A stretch of 59,289 nucleotides of DNA from a virus: IMG/VR virus record IMGVR_UViG_3300032315_000166, positions 1-59,289 of that record, one strand, 5' to 3'. Below the pieces are notes generated by a model. The model did not search any database. It worked only from the letters and a program-made list of their open reading frames with translations, and was not told the origin of the DNA. The position numbers and the translations under genes were made by a program. This document shows, one piece after another, positions 23,058 through 30,110 of the stretch. The stretch's first letter is position 1. The number at the start of each line of letters is the position of its first letter.

Positions 23058-23267
23058 ATGAAGATCGACTGCTCGAACTGCATGACCACCATCACGGTCG
23101 ACCCCGATGCGGGCACGGCCACTTACACCCGTCCCGGCCAGGGGCAGGGCCGCAAGCGCATCCCGACCGAGACCATCGTCAAGCCCGCTTGGGACGAGGA
23201 TTGCCTGCTGGTCTGGGAGGCGCCCTGCTGCCCCGACTACGTCGACTCTTTCGAGGAGGGGACATGA
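23058..23267 (+). CDS. Small Cys-rich protein
   Basis: 69 residues, ATG 23058, GGGAAGGGAG upstream. CSNCMTTITVD and CCPDYVD could form a zinc site; basic middle (GQGRKRIPTETIVK). Unrecognised. Confidence 0.65.
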   Translation: MKIDCSNCMTTITVDPDAGTATYTRPGQGQGRKRIPTETIVKPAWDEDCLLVWEAPCCPDYVDSFEEGT

Positions 23268-23476
23268 GCACCGACTTCACCCTGCAACTGCTCGGGATCC
23301 ACGCCGGCAAGGGCGCGACCATCCACCTGTACGACCTCGACGGCGAGCGCCGCTTCACCGTCTGCGGGCGCCGCATCGGCGTGAACCCTCGACTGCTCGG
23401 CCCTGGCAACTCAACGAGCGTGTCGGCGGATCTCGCCGATTGCCCGAAGTGTCGCCGGAACTCCACGGCCTACTAG
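23264..23476 (+). CDS. Small hypothetical protein
   Basis: 70 residues, ATG 23264, overlapping the upstream stop by 4 nt; GGAGGGG lies upstream. Contains FTVCGRRIG and ADCPKCRRN near the end, a split zinc ribbon frequent in actinophages. Function unknown. Confidence 0.7.
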   Translation: MSTDFTLQLLGIHAGKGATIHLYDLDGERRFTVCGRRIGVNPRLLGPGNSTSVSADLADCPKCRRNSTAY

Positions 23477-23554
23477 GCCCCTCGATCTCCGGTGGGGGAC
23501 ATGCGACACCCCCCGACTCGCTTCCCCCACCGGACCCCCCACTGACATCCGCCC

Positions 23555-23580
23555 AACCCCCGTGCAGTACAATGGGGGTT
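23555..23580 (+). promoter_or_regulatory. Rightward canonical promoter element
   Basis: Plus strand AACCCCCGTGCAG, TACAAT (23568-23573), GGGGGTTGAG. Perfect arms and a near-consensus -10. Confidence 0.65.
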
Positions 23581-23598
23581 GAGAGAAGGGAGCACCAC

Positions 23599-23886
23599 AT
23601 GACCAAGAAATGCCGCGAGTGCTACGCCCGAGTGGGCGCCGATGGATGGCGCTGCGACCCCTGCGCCGCCCGCTGGAAGAAGTACACCGACGACTACATC
23701 GCAGCCCGAGCCGCATCCGGCGGCAAAGGATGGGAGCACGCCAACTGCGACCACGCCTACGGGTACTGCGCCGCAACCCCAACCAACACCTTCGAGTCCT
23801 GCAAGGGCTGCCGAGACGCTGCCGCCAAGGCCGCCTCGACCGGGCTCGACTACATCTGCATCGCCCACGAAAGGAGCCCCGCATGA
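23599..23886 (+). CDS. Cys-rich zinc-binding-type protein
   Basis: 95 residues, ATG 23599, GAAGGGAG upstream. Cys pairs at CRECYARV, CDPCAARW, then NCDHAYGYC and SCKGCRDAA, so potentially two zinc ribbons. Second half is Ala-rich. Unrecognised. Confidence 0.7.
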   Translation: MTKKCRECYARVGADGWRCDPCAARWKKYTDDYIAARAASGGKGWEHANCDHAYGYCAATPTNTFESCKGCRDAAAKAASTGLDYICIAHERSPA

Positions 23887-24119
23887 GCAACATGGACATC
23901 ACCCCCGAGCAGTACCTCGAACTCGGCATGACCCGCAAGGGCCTGATCCTCGACCTCGTCAACAGCATCGACAGCGACCTGCTGATGCTCGCCAAGGACG
24001 AGTACGCCGCCAACGACGGAGCCACGACGGTCGCCGACCGGGCCACACGCCGGCTGATGAACCTCGTCGCCCTCATCGAGCCCGACCTCATCAACATCAA
24101 CCCCGAGGAGAACGCATGA
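23883..24119 (+). CDS. Hypothetical helical protein
   Basis: 78 residues, ATG 23883, ATGA overlap. All-helical (MTRKGLILDLVNSIDSDLL, ATRRLMNLVALI). Unrecognised; coupled to neighbours on both sides. Confidence 0.65.
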   Translation: MSNMDITPEQYLELGMTRKGLILDLVNSIDSDLLMLAKDEYAANDGATTVADRATRRLMNLVALIEPDLININPEENA

Positions 24120-24340
24120 CCGAACACGCGCCCTCCATCACACACATGAGCCTCAAGGCACGGCAACGCGCCGCACGGCAGTGGGCCACATGGCGCAACG
24201 CCGGCGAAGGCGCCGAGATCACCTGCCAGCGGGCCTACGAACTCACCGGCATCGACTGGTACGGTCAGCGCGACCCGCGAGTGCCCGTCCGGCTCACCGC
24301 CGTCGCCATCAACTACATCAAGAAGGGAGAACGCCCATGA
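24116..24340 (+). CDS. Hypothetical basic protein
   Basis: 74 residues, ATG 24116, ATGA overlaps at both ends. Arg-rich helix (LKARQRAARQWATW), then AYELTGIDWYGQRDPRVPV. Could bind nucleic acid. Immediately upstream of the deacetylase-like gene. Confidence 0.65.
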   Translation: MTEHAPSITHMSLKARQRAARQWATWRNAGEGAEITCQRAYELTGIDWYGQRDPRVPVRLTAVAINYIKKGERP

Positions 24341-25221
24341 CCACCACCATCATTCACAGCGACACCTACTCACACTGGGCGTTCGACCCCGAGCACCCCA
24401 CGCAAGGCCGCCGCTTCGACAAGGGCCTCGACGCAATCACCATGGCCCTCGAAGAGGACGGCCGCCAGTATCGGATCGTCGAGCCCGAGCAGGCCACCCT
24501 TTACGACCTGCACCGGGTACACACCATCGGTTACGTCTCCAAGGTCGAGCAAGGCTTCAGCGACGAATGGTCCGGGGCACGCCCCGACCTCGGATCCCTG
24601 GCCTCACTGTTCGTCGGCGGCACACTCACCGCCCTTGACGCGCTCACGAAGACCAAGGGGCTCGCCGTCAACCTGCCCGGAGCGAAGCACCACGCCATGG
24701 CCGACCATTCCAGCGGATTCTGCGTGTACGCCGACTTCGCGATCGCAGCCGACATCGCCACCGAGCAAGGCCACCGTGTAGCGATCCTCGACATCGACGC
24801 GCACCACGGCGACGGCACCGAGGCGCTCACCCGCAGAAACCCGAACGTGCTCACGTTCAGCGTGCACGAGGGCGGCATCTTCCCCGGCACCGGGCTCACG
24901 GACGACAAGCAGCACAACGTGTACAACGACCCTCTGCCGCAACTCAGCGGCGGCGGGCACCTGCTGAACGCCGTCGACCGGTTCATCGAAGTTGGTGACC
25001 CGTTCGAGCCGACCATGCTTTTCATCGCCGGCGGTGCCGACGGGCATTGGCGTGACCCGCTGTCGAGCCTGCTGTACTCCCTCGAAGACTACGAGGAGGC
25101 CATGTGGCGGGTTCGCATGACGTTCACGTCGCTGCCGATCCTGTTCGGTGGTGCCGGCGGGTATCAGCCTGACGGTGGCACGCCCCTATCGTGGGCAGCC
25201 ATGATCCGGGGACTCACCTAG
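24337..25221 (+). CDS. Histone-deacetylase / acetoin-utilization-like deacetylase
   Basis: 294 residues, ATG 24337 (AGAAGGGAG upstream; overlaps previous stop). Complete arginase/deacetylase-fold catalytic set: His-His dyad H118-H119 in LPGAKHHAMADHSSGFC, zinc ligands D154 and H156 in LDIDAHHGDG, a further D235 in AGGADGHWRDP, and catalytic Tyr276 in GGAGGYQPDG. Length and order match class I/AcuC-like enzymes. Known substrates of the family are acetyl-lysine, acetylated polyamines and similar amides. Here it may deacetylate host proteins, small molecules or a modified base precursor. It is the last gene of the rightward block and meets TerL tail to tail with overlapping stops. Confidence 0.88.
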   Translation: MTTTIIHSDTYSHWAFDPEHPTQGRRFDKGLDAITMALEEDGRQYRIVEPEQATLYDLHRVHTIGYVSKVEQGFSDEWSGARPDLGSLASLFVGGTLTALDALTKTKGLAVNLPGAKHHAMADHSSGFCVYADFAIAADIATEQGHRVAILDIDAHHGDGTEALTRRNPNVLTFSVHEGGIFPGTGLTDDKQHNVYNDPLPQLSGGGHLLNAVDRFIEVGDPFEPTMLFIAGGADGHWRDPLSSLLYSLEDYEEAMWRVRMTFTSLPILFGGAGGYQPDGGTPLSWAAMIRGLT

Positions 25222-26819
25222 AGCGCACCCCACGAGTTGACCTGCCCGATTCCGATCGGCTTCACGTTCGGCACGGTCTTCCCTGGCGGTTCATAGATCG
25301 CGAGCAAGATCGCCTCGGCACGGTCAGGGCTCGACACGCCGCGCCGCTTCATCTCGGCTTTCGTTTCGATTTGGATGCGGCCGGCGGAGTCTGCCTTGAA
25401 CGTGGGGCCGGCCAACTGGGTCATCACTTTCCGGTCCACTTCGAGACACAGGTCGGTGGGGCCATCGGCCCTGGGTTGCATCATGAGGCGCCCGTTCCAC
25501 CACAACTCCGAACGAATGTTACGGAACTTCTGCGGATCCTTCGCCCGCTCGGCCACATTCACCGGCACGATCGTGGACTTGTGCCGGCCTTCCTGCCCCC
25601 ACGTCTGCAACATGGACACCACACCCCAGCCGACGCCGATGGTGTCGATCTTCACCCTGACGGGGTTCGTGATGTCGCGTTCCGTGTGGACGGCTTCGGC
25701 CTCGTGGATAGCGGCGAGCGCGATACCGGCCACGTCGACCGCGTTCTGATTTGTTTGCCCGCTCGACCGGTGCACGATATCGACATAACCGCCGTCCGCT
25801 TTGGCGATGACGTATTCGTCTCCGCCGTCTGCCGCCACGTCGATGCCGAGCCGGATCTCACCCCGAGGGATGGCGTCCTCATTCTCTGCGGACCTTTCGC
25901 ACCACGAATACGGGATGACCTTGTTCGCTGTTGAGCGTGGGAAGCGTGCCAGGACACGGGCTTCAACGAACGGCGAGTCGTCACCGAACTCGGTGATCAC
26001 GTCGTCGACCCATTTCTTGTCCACGAGGTGATCGGTGATGTAGTGGTCCCCTACCTGGGGTGGGCACGTCTTGCACAGGCCAACAGGTTCGCCCGTGAAG
26101 TTGGGGGTGTCATAAGCCGAGATCGTGATGGGGTGATACAGGGGCGAGTTGAAGCACCGCTCGAACCACGAATCCTCTTCATCGGTGGGCGGGTTGCCGA
26201 GGAGGAGGAGGCGGGTGTTGCCGCCAGTCATAAGTGCTTCGAGGGCCTGACCGACGACTTCCCCGATACCGCCGGCCTCGTCGACCACGATGAGCAGGTT
26301 CGGTGAGTGGATGCCCTGCGTGGCGGCCTCATCGTAAGGGGACGGGGAGAAGCCATAGGCGGCCACATCTCCACTGACCTTCCACATCGACGTAAGTACC
26401 TCGCCGGGCAGTTTCCCGATGTAGTGGCAGCGGCGAATGTGAGGCCAGATGATGTTGCGAACCTGCCGGTGCGTGGGGGCGATCGTAATCGCGAGGCTCG
26501 TGCCCGGTGCGTGAGACGCAACCCACCACGACACGATGCGGGCCGACAGCCACGACTTACCGGGAGCGTGACAAGCGGCGACAGCGGTGCGCTGATTCTC
26601 GATCACCGAGTTGATGATCTCCCGCTGCTTCGACCACACCGTTTCGCCGAGGGCCTCGGTGATGAACTTCAGGGGCTCTTCCTCGTACTGAGCCCACGGG
26701 TTGCCTTCCTCAGCGGCCAGCAACCGGTCGAGGTGAACTTTCTCGTGAGCGGTCAACGTCGTGTAGATGCGGAGCCGCTGCTCGGGTTCTGCCGTGAGTA
26801 CCCGGTCGACCAGTCTCAC
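25218..26819 (-). CDS. terL: Terminase large subunit
   Basis: 533 residues from GTG 26819, chosen because it overlaps the upstream stop as GTGA and follows GGGAGG; GTG 26843 in the same frame is an alternative. ATPase: variant Walker A CHAPGKS (~83-89) and Walker B LLIVVDEA with D180/E181. Coupling motif LLLLGNPP. RNase H-like nuclease: LGIDVAADGGDEY (D327), KIDTIGVGWGV (D392) and PDRAEAILLAIY near the C-terminus. DNA translocation and cutting during packaging. Its stop shares the palindrome CTAG with the converging deacetylase gene. Confidence 0.94.
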   Translation of the reverse strand: MRLVDRVLTAEPEQRLRIYTTLTAHEKVHLDRLLAAEEGNPWAQYEEEPLKFITEALGETVWSKQREIINSVIENQRTAVAACHAPGKSWLSARIVSWWVASHAPGTSLAITIAPTHRQVRNIIWPHIRRCHYIGKLPGEVLTSMWKVSGDVAAYGFSPSPYDEAATQGIHSPNLLIVVDEAGGIGEVVGQALEALMTGGNTRLLLLGNPPTDEEDSWFERCFNSPLYHPITISAYDTPNFTGEPVGLCKTCPPQVGDHYITDHLVDKKWVDDVITEFGDDSPFVEARVLARFPRSTANKVIPYSWCERSAENEDAIPRGEIRLGIDVAADGGDEYVIAKADGGYVDIVHRSSGQTNQNAVDVAGIALAAIHEAEAVHTERDITNPVRVKIDTIGVGWGVVSMLQTWGQEGRHKSTIVPVNVAERAKDPQKFRNIRSELWWNGRLMMQPRADGPTDLCLEVDRKVMTQLAGPTFKADSAGRIQIETKAEMKRRGVSSPDRAEAILLAIYEPPGKTVPNVKPIGIGQVNSWGAL

Positions 26820-27073
26820 TGTGCCTCCCAGAATCTCGCCCACTGTTCAATGTCACCGGTCACGTCTTCTATTCCGTCCCGGTAGGCGTGGGCCTCAGCG
26901 ACGGTGTGGTCGAGGCGCACCGGTCGGGCTTGCGCTTTCGGTAGGAGCCGGTCACAGATCCACTCGTCGACCGCTTCACACGCGAGAGCGGCGACGGCCT
27001 GCACCTGGGCGGGAGTCCAAGCCTCGTACAGGATGCCCCCGAGGCGGTGCGCGACGTAGTCCTCCCGTGTCAC
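26816..27073 (-). CDS. Hypothetical protein upstream of TerL
   Basis: 85 residues, start at 27073. Helical (VQAVAALACEAVDEWI, GDIEQWARFWEAQ) with a basic middle. Overlaps both neighbours by 4 nt. Unrecognised. Position suggests a packaging accessory, but no motif supports it. Confidence 0.65.
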   Translation of the reverse strand: MTREDYVAHRLGGILYEAWTPAQVQAVAALACEAVDEWICDRLLPKAQARPVRLDHTVAEAHAYRDGIEDVTGDIEQWARFWEAQ

Positions 27074-27414
27074 GGCTTGTAGCCTGCCTCTTCGAGGAGC
27101 CGTAGGAGGGTGGCGAACTTGACGGCGGCGGGCCAGTCGTCGATGCGAGCGGGACCGTATCCGTCTGGGCGGATGATCGTGACGGGCAGTATCCCTTCGG
27201 ATATCCGCTCGGTCTGCTGGTTGAGGGCGCCGGTGAGGTCGAGGCCCCGGCGGGCTTTCACTTCCACGTCGACCCCGAGAAGACCGAGAATGTCGGTGCC
27301 TTGCCGGCCTGCCCCGGTCGGCTCGGCGTAGATCCAGCCCGCTTCACGGAACCGTTCAGCGACGATGCGCTGCGAGGCGTAGCCCCGGTGCTTCCTGTGC
27401 TGTGACGGCATCAC
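27070..27414 (-). CDS. PD-(D/E)XK nuclease, Holliday-junction-resolvase-like
   Basis: 114 residues. N-terminus HRKHRGYASQRIVAERFREAG, then GAGRQGTDILGLLGVDVEVKAR with D41, E51 and K53 in the PD-(D/E)XK arrangement. This compact form (about 110-130 residues) is common in actinophages and related to archaeal Hjc-like or VRR-NUC enzymes. Probably resolves branched DNA before packaging, consistent with its place next to TerL and TerS. GTG 27414 or ATG 27411 could be the start. Confidence 0.75.
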   Translation of the reverse strand: MMPSQHRKHRGYASQRIVAERFREAGWIYAEPTGAGRQGTDILGLLGVDVEVKARRGLDLTGALNQQTERISEGILPVTIIRPDGYGPARIDDWPAAVKFATLLRLLEEAGYKP

Positions 27415-27611
27415 GCCTCCGAGATGTGGGGGTTGCCGGCCCGCTCGTCGAGGCGGCCACGCTCATACCCGTTGCTGTACGCCTTGTATGTCTGCTCCCG
27501 CACAATCTTCGACACCCGTATGAGGGAGTCCTGATCGGCGCGGATCTCAGCGATGCGCTTACAGTCGGCGCAGTCGCCGCTCTCAGGGTTGCGGCAGTAC
27601 ATGTCGTGCAC
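27411..27611 (-). CDS. Small hypothetical protein
   Basis: 66 residues, GTG 27611 in a TAGTG overlap with TerS. YCRNPESGDCADCKRI gives three Cys, and SNGYERGRLDERAG is a basic/acidic helix. Unrecognised. Confidence 0.6.
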   Translation of the reverse strand: MHDMYCRNPESGDCADCKRIAEIRADQDSLIRVSKIVREQTYKAYSNGYERGRLDERAGNPHISEA

Positions 27612-28078
27612 TACTCACCTCGGGTTTCGAGGATGCGCTGCACCTTCCGTTCCAGATCCTCCGTGGACACGTCAAGCCGAACTGGTCCACCTTCAGCGCC
27701 GGTGACCTCGGAACGGTCGAAGCGGCCCCACTGTCGGGGGAACTTGCGTTCGAGGATCCAGGCGGCGGCTTGCCAAGTGCCGTTTCTGGCGTGGTTGGCG
27801 ATTTCGCCGAGGAGGTCGACGGCTGCTTCCGACTGGGCTCTTTCTACTGAGTGCAAGAACTGCACGAAGGGTGCCTCGTCGGGGTCGGATGCTAAACCGG
27901 CGTTGATGCGGTCGCGTTCGGTGCGTCCGCGTTCCATCCACCCGTGGTAGGTGCGTGTGGAGATGCCTGCGGCTTGGGCGGCGTGGTCGATGTAGGCGCC
28001 GTTGCGGAGCGCGTTGGTGATCGCTTCGAGGCGGTCGTCGTCGAGGAGTGTGGGGCGTCCTGTTTTCTTCCCTGCCAT
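27611..28078 (-). CDS. terS: Terminase small subunit-like HTH protein
   Basis: 155 residues, ATG 28078. N-terminal HTH GAYIDHAAQAAGISTRTYHGWMERG followed by a helical oligomerisation part (FVQFLHSVERAQSEAAVDLL), GTWQAAAWILERKFPRQWGR and a C-terminal LDVSTEDLERKVQRIL. This matches small terminases of the type found in Gram-positive phages. Recognises the packaging site and delivers DNA to TerL, which lies three genes downstream. Confidence 0.8.
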   Translation of the reverse strand: MAGKKTGRPTLLDDDRLEAITNALRNGAYIDHAAQAAGISTRTYHGWMERGRTERDRINAGLASDPDEAPFVQFLHSVERAQSEAAVDLLGEIANHARNGTWQAAAWILERKFPRQWGRFDRSEVTGAEGGPVRLDVSTEDLERKVQRILETRGE

Positions 28079-28082
28079 GCCG

Positions 28083-28119
28083 GTTATGTTACATGGGGTT
28101 CAGGGTTATGGGGGTTGGG
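28083..28119 (-). promoter_or_regulatory. Triple AACCC repeats with -10 before terS
   Basis: Minus strand has AACCCCCAT, AACCCTG and AACCCCATG in a row, then TAACAT (28091-28086). A variant cluster of the promoter arms; drives terS and the packaging genes. Confidence 0.45.
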
Positions 28120-28124
28120 CGCGA

Positions 28125-28184
28125 TTAGTCTTCGTCGTGTTCGACGTAGCCGAGGAACTCCCAGATGTCGTCGTCCATGGGCAT
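28125..28184 (-). CDS. Tiny acidic peptide
   Basis: 19 residues, ATG 28184: MPMDDDIWEFLGYVEHDED. Short acidic peptides of this type (DDDIW.FLG) recur next to terminase genes in actinophages. No RBS; coding status is uncertain. Confidence 0.4.
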   Translation of the reverse strand: MPMDDDIWEFLGYVEHDED

Positions 28185-28227
28185 GATTCTACCGGTGTGC
28201 TTGTTATGTTGGGAAGTCTTCTTCCGT

Positions 28228-28247
28228 GTATGATAAGTCCAGGGTTA
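28228..28247 (-). promoter_or_regulatory. Possible promoter
   Basis: Minus strand CTAACCCTGGACT then TATCAT (28235-28230). Weak copy, in the 60-nt gap before the tiny peptide. Confidence 0.35.
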
Positions 28248-28598
28248 GGTGTATTGGCCTACGGCTTCGGCGTTGAACTGTGTCTTGTGTGCGGAGGCGA
28301 GGGAACGTCCGACTTCGATTTGTACGCCGAGGGTGCGGATGCGTTCTTTGCAGGCGCGGACTTTCTGCTGCGCGATCTCGTAGATGAGGTTCTCGTCTTG
28401 GGTTTCGTAGATGGCGATTTGTTTCCGCAGGTCCATTGAACCCTGGTTGTCGAGGAAGGCGCGTGCGTAGGCGACCTCGTAGGCCGACTTCGCTCGGACG
28501 GCTTCCTCGTCGAGGACAGCGATCTCCGAGGTGGCCGCGTCGAGGAGGCGAGACAGTTCGGCGAGGCGTTCGAGGGACTGCATCTGTGTGGGGATCAC
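28245..28598 (-). CDS. Hypothetical coiled-coil protein
   Basis: 117 residues from GTG 28598 (GTGA overlap); GTG 28613 is an alternative. Long helix with heptads (LERLAELSRLLDAATSEIAVLDEE), a conserved SMDLRKQIAIYETQDE and another helix (VRACKERIRTL). A family seen often in actinophage DNA-metabolism regions; function unknown. Confidence 0.65.
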   Translation of the reverse strand: MIPTQMQSLERLAELSRLLDAATSEIAVLDEEAVRAKSAYEVAYARAFLDNQGSMDLRKQIAIYETQDENLIYEIAQQKVRACKERIRTLGVQIEVGRSLASAHKTQFNAEAVGQYT

Positions 28599-28666
28599 GG
28601 GACGGTTTCCCACAAGCCCGGCGTATCAGGTTCCCCTTCGGACCATCCCAAGTTCGACACGGTCAC
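28595..28666 (-). CDS. Tiny hypothetical peptide
   Basis: 23 residues from GTG 28666: VTVSNLGWSEGEPDTPGLW. Overlaps both neighbours by GTGA junctions, which supports real translation. No function known. Confidence 0.45.
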   Translation of the reverse strand: MTVSNLGWSEGEPDTPGLWETVP

Positions 28667-28812
28667 TCCTCGATTTCGTGCACGGGTGCCTTCTTCAGGC
28701 TGTAATACCGGTGGCAGGCAGGGCAGAGACGCCAGTCGCAGTGCGTGCAGTGACGGGTGGCTCGGTCTGCGAACATGGGAAGGTTGCAGTACGGGCACCT
28801 GACGGCATCCAC
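28663..28812 (-). CDS. Three-knuckle zinc-ribbon protein
   Basis: 49 residues from GTG 28812 with GGAAGGAG upstream. CxxC motifs at CPYCNLP, HCTHCDWR and CPACHRYY give a zinc ribbon with an extra knuckle. Probably nucleic-acid or protein binding. Confidence 0.65.
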   Translation of the reverse strand: MDAVRCPYCNLPMFADRATRHCTHCDWRLCPACHRYYSLKKAPVHEIEE

Positions 28813-28828
28813 GACGACTCCTTCCTCT

Positions 28829-28981
28829 TCAGTCAAGGGTAGTCGCTTTCCATCCTCGGCAGGGGCATGGGACGAGGAGGCTGTAGAAGTCCAGGCATGC
28901 CGGGTCGACTCGTGCGTTGCACGCTGCGACAGCCCGATCACCGTGGGTGGTTTCGCGGTGCCCGCACTCACACATCATCAT
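28829..28981 (-). CDS. Small Cys-rich protein
   Basis: 50 residues from ATG 28981 (GGAG 5 nt upstream). MMMCECGHRETTHG, ACNARVDPACLDF and PCPCRGWK form the Cys/His-rich zinc-type pattern seen repeatedly in this genome. Overlaps the previous gene's end. Confidence 0.6.
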   Translation of the reverse strand: MMMCECGHRETTHGDRAVAACNARVDPACLDFYSLLVPCPCRGWKATTLD

Positions 28982-29099
28982 CGTCACTCCACACGTCTGC
29001 CATGTCGCCGAGGTGGCTGAGCGCGATAACGATGTTGGCGATGAGCACACCGCAGGTTGCCCCTACGGCGGCGATGGCTGCGATGGCCCACGGGTTCAC
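28968..29099 (-). CDS. Small single-pass membrane protein
   Basis: 43 residues from GTG 29099 (GTGA overlap). PWAIAAIAAVGATCGVLIAN is a transmembrane helix; the tail is acidic (WSDDDDV). Function unknown. Confidence 0.6.
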   Translation of the reverse strand: MNPWAIAAIAAVGATCGVLIANIVIALSHLGDMADVWSDDDDV

Positions 29100-29287
29100 G
29101 GCCAGTGCCTTTCGTTCTGCGGAGGGGAGCGACGTTCGGTGCTGTGTAGATGATTGAGGGATTCGAGGTATCTCCGGGCTTGCTTCTCTTCGTGTCGTTG
29201 ACCGGCGAGGAAACTCATGTTCAAGGCGAGCACGATTGCCACTGATCCAAGAATCAAGAACGCGAACCAGAGGACGATCTCGGTCAT
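29096..29287 (-). CDS. Small membrane protein
   Basis: 63 residues, ATG 29287 (ATGA overlap). One N-terminal transmembrane helix (EIVLWFAFLILGSVAIVLAL) and a charged tail (HEEKQARRYLESL). Together with the next gene it forms a pair of membrane peptides inside the replication region, perhaps anchoring a complex to the membrane. Confidence 0.65.
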   Translation of the reverse strand: MTEIVLWFAFLILGSVAIVLALNMSFLAGQRHEEKQARRYLESLNHLHSTERRSPPQNERHWP

Positions 29288-29931
29288 GTCGCGTTAGCGG
29301 CGTTCTGCTGGGCGATGTACTCGCGGAGGATCTTGTACACGTTCTGCTCCGTGGTGCCCATGGCTTCGGCGATCTCACGGTAGGTGACCTTGCTGTCGCG
29401 GAGACGCTGAATGATGGAGCGGCGTGAGTGTGAGATTTCTTCGATGTCACGCTGGCGCTGCCGAATCTGCATGGTGAGTTCCTTGACGGATTCAAGATCA
29501 TTCTTTGATGCGGTGTCGACTGCGATAGTCACTTGGTTTCCCTTCCGTTTCAGGTCATCTGATCCTACCCCACTTTCAGCACGGGGGTTAGATGCGTGTT
29601 TGGTTCCGTCGTTGCCGAGAATCCACCAGTTTCCGTGACCGTCTCTGAACGGGTGTTCGACGGGAATGTCACGGTCGTACAAGATGATGCCGTGGTCGAG
29701 TGATTGCCGGCGATGCGCTTCGACCCATCCGTGGCAGCCGGTGGTGCCGGATCCGCAGAGCAGGAGCAGGTTCGCGGGTTCGTTGCTGTCGCTGCGCCGT
29801 GTCCCTCCCATGCGGCGGGGCCGGCGGTGGTGCACGCTGGCTTGCCCGTGGACGGGGGTGTAGCAGCGTTCGCACTGGTAGTGCGCCCGCAGGGCTACGG
29901 TCTCTCTTGTGGCGGGTGTGGGGCCGCTCAC
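29284..29931 (-). CDS. HNH endonuclease fused in frame to an HTH domain
   Basis: 215 residues from GTG 29931 (GTGA overlap with upstream stop). The N-terminal half is an HNH domain: CERC (20-23), VHHRRPRRMGG (33-43), EPANLLLLCG with N54, and CHGWVEAH (66-73), then the usual tail GNWWILGNDGT. The frame continues without a stop into an 82-residue C-terminal part starting at V134 (GTG 29532) with KVTYREIAEAMGTTEQNVYKIL, a sigma-region-4-like HTH. A good RBS (GGAAGGG) precedes GTG 29532 and a phage promoter element lies at 29562-29588 inside the reading frame. So the HTH part is probably also made alone. Confidence 0.7.
   Translation of the reverse strand: MSGPTPATRETVALRAHYQCERCYTPVHGQASVHHRRPRRMGGTRRSDSNEPANLLLLCGSGTTGCHGWVEAHRRQSLDHGIILYDRDIPVEHPFRDGHGNWWILGNDGTKHASNPRAESGVGSDDLKRKGNQVTIAVDTASKNDLESVKELTMQIRQRQRDIEEISHSRRSIIQRLRDSKVTYREIAEAMGTTEQNVYKILREYIAQQNAANAT
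29562..29588 (-). promoter_or_regulatory. Internal promoter element inside the HNH-HTH frame
   Basis: Minus strand TAACCCCCGTGCTGAAAGTG with GGGGTAGGAT: both arms plus TAGGAT (29567-29562). It is translated as part of the HNH linker (SNPRAESG) but would also start transcription 30 nt before GTG 29532. Confidence 0.55.
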
Positions 29932-30110
29932 GAGGCAGCCTCGATCCTTCTGGGGTGGACCTTGGCTCCTTGGGTGAGGACGATGCCCATGGTGGTGCAT
30001 GGTTTCCCGGCGTGAGCCTTGCACCAGGGGCAGCGCAGCCGCATGGCTTTCCGGTACGTCCCCCAGTCCTGAGCCCCTAGGGCGGCGTATGCGGCCTCGA
30101 CGGGGGTCAC
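29928..30110 (-). CDS. Small zinc-finger protein of actinophage type
   Basis: 60 residues from GTG 30110 (GTGA overlap). CPWCKAHAGKPCTTMG with HPRR at the end is a widespread actinophage zinc-finger signature. Probably DNA-binding or replication-associated. Coupled to genes on both sides. Confidence 0.7.
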   Translation of the reverse strand: MTPVEAAYAALGAQDWGTYRKAMRLRCPWCKAHAGKPCTTMGIVLTQGAKVHPRRIEAAS

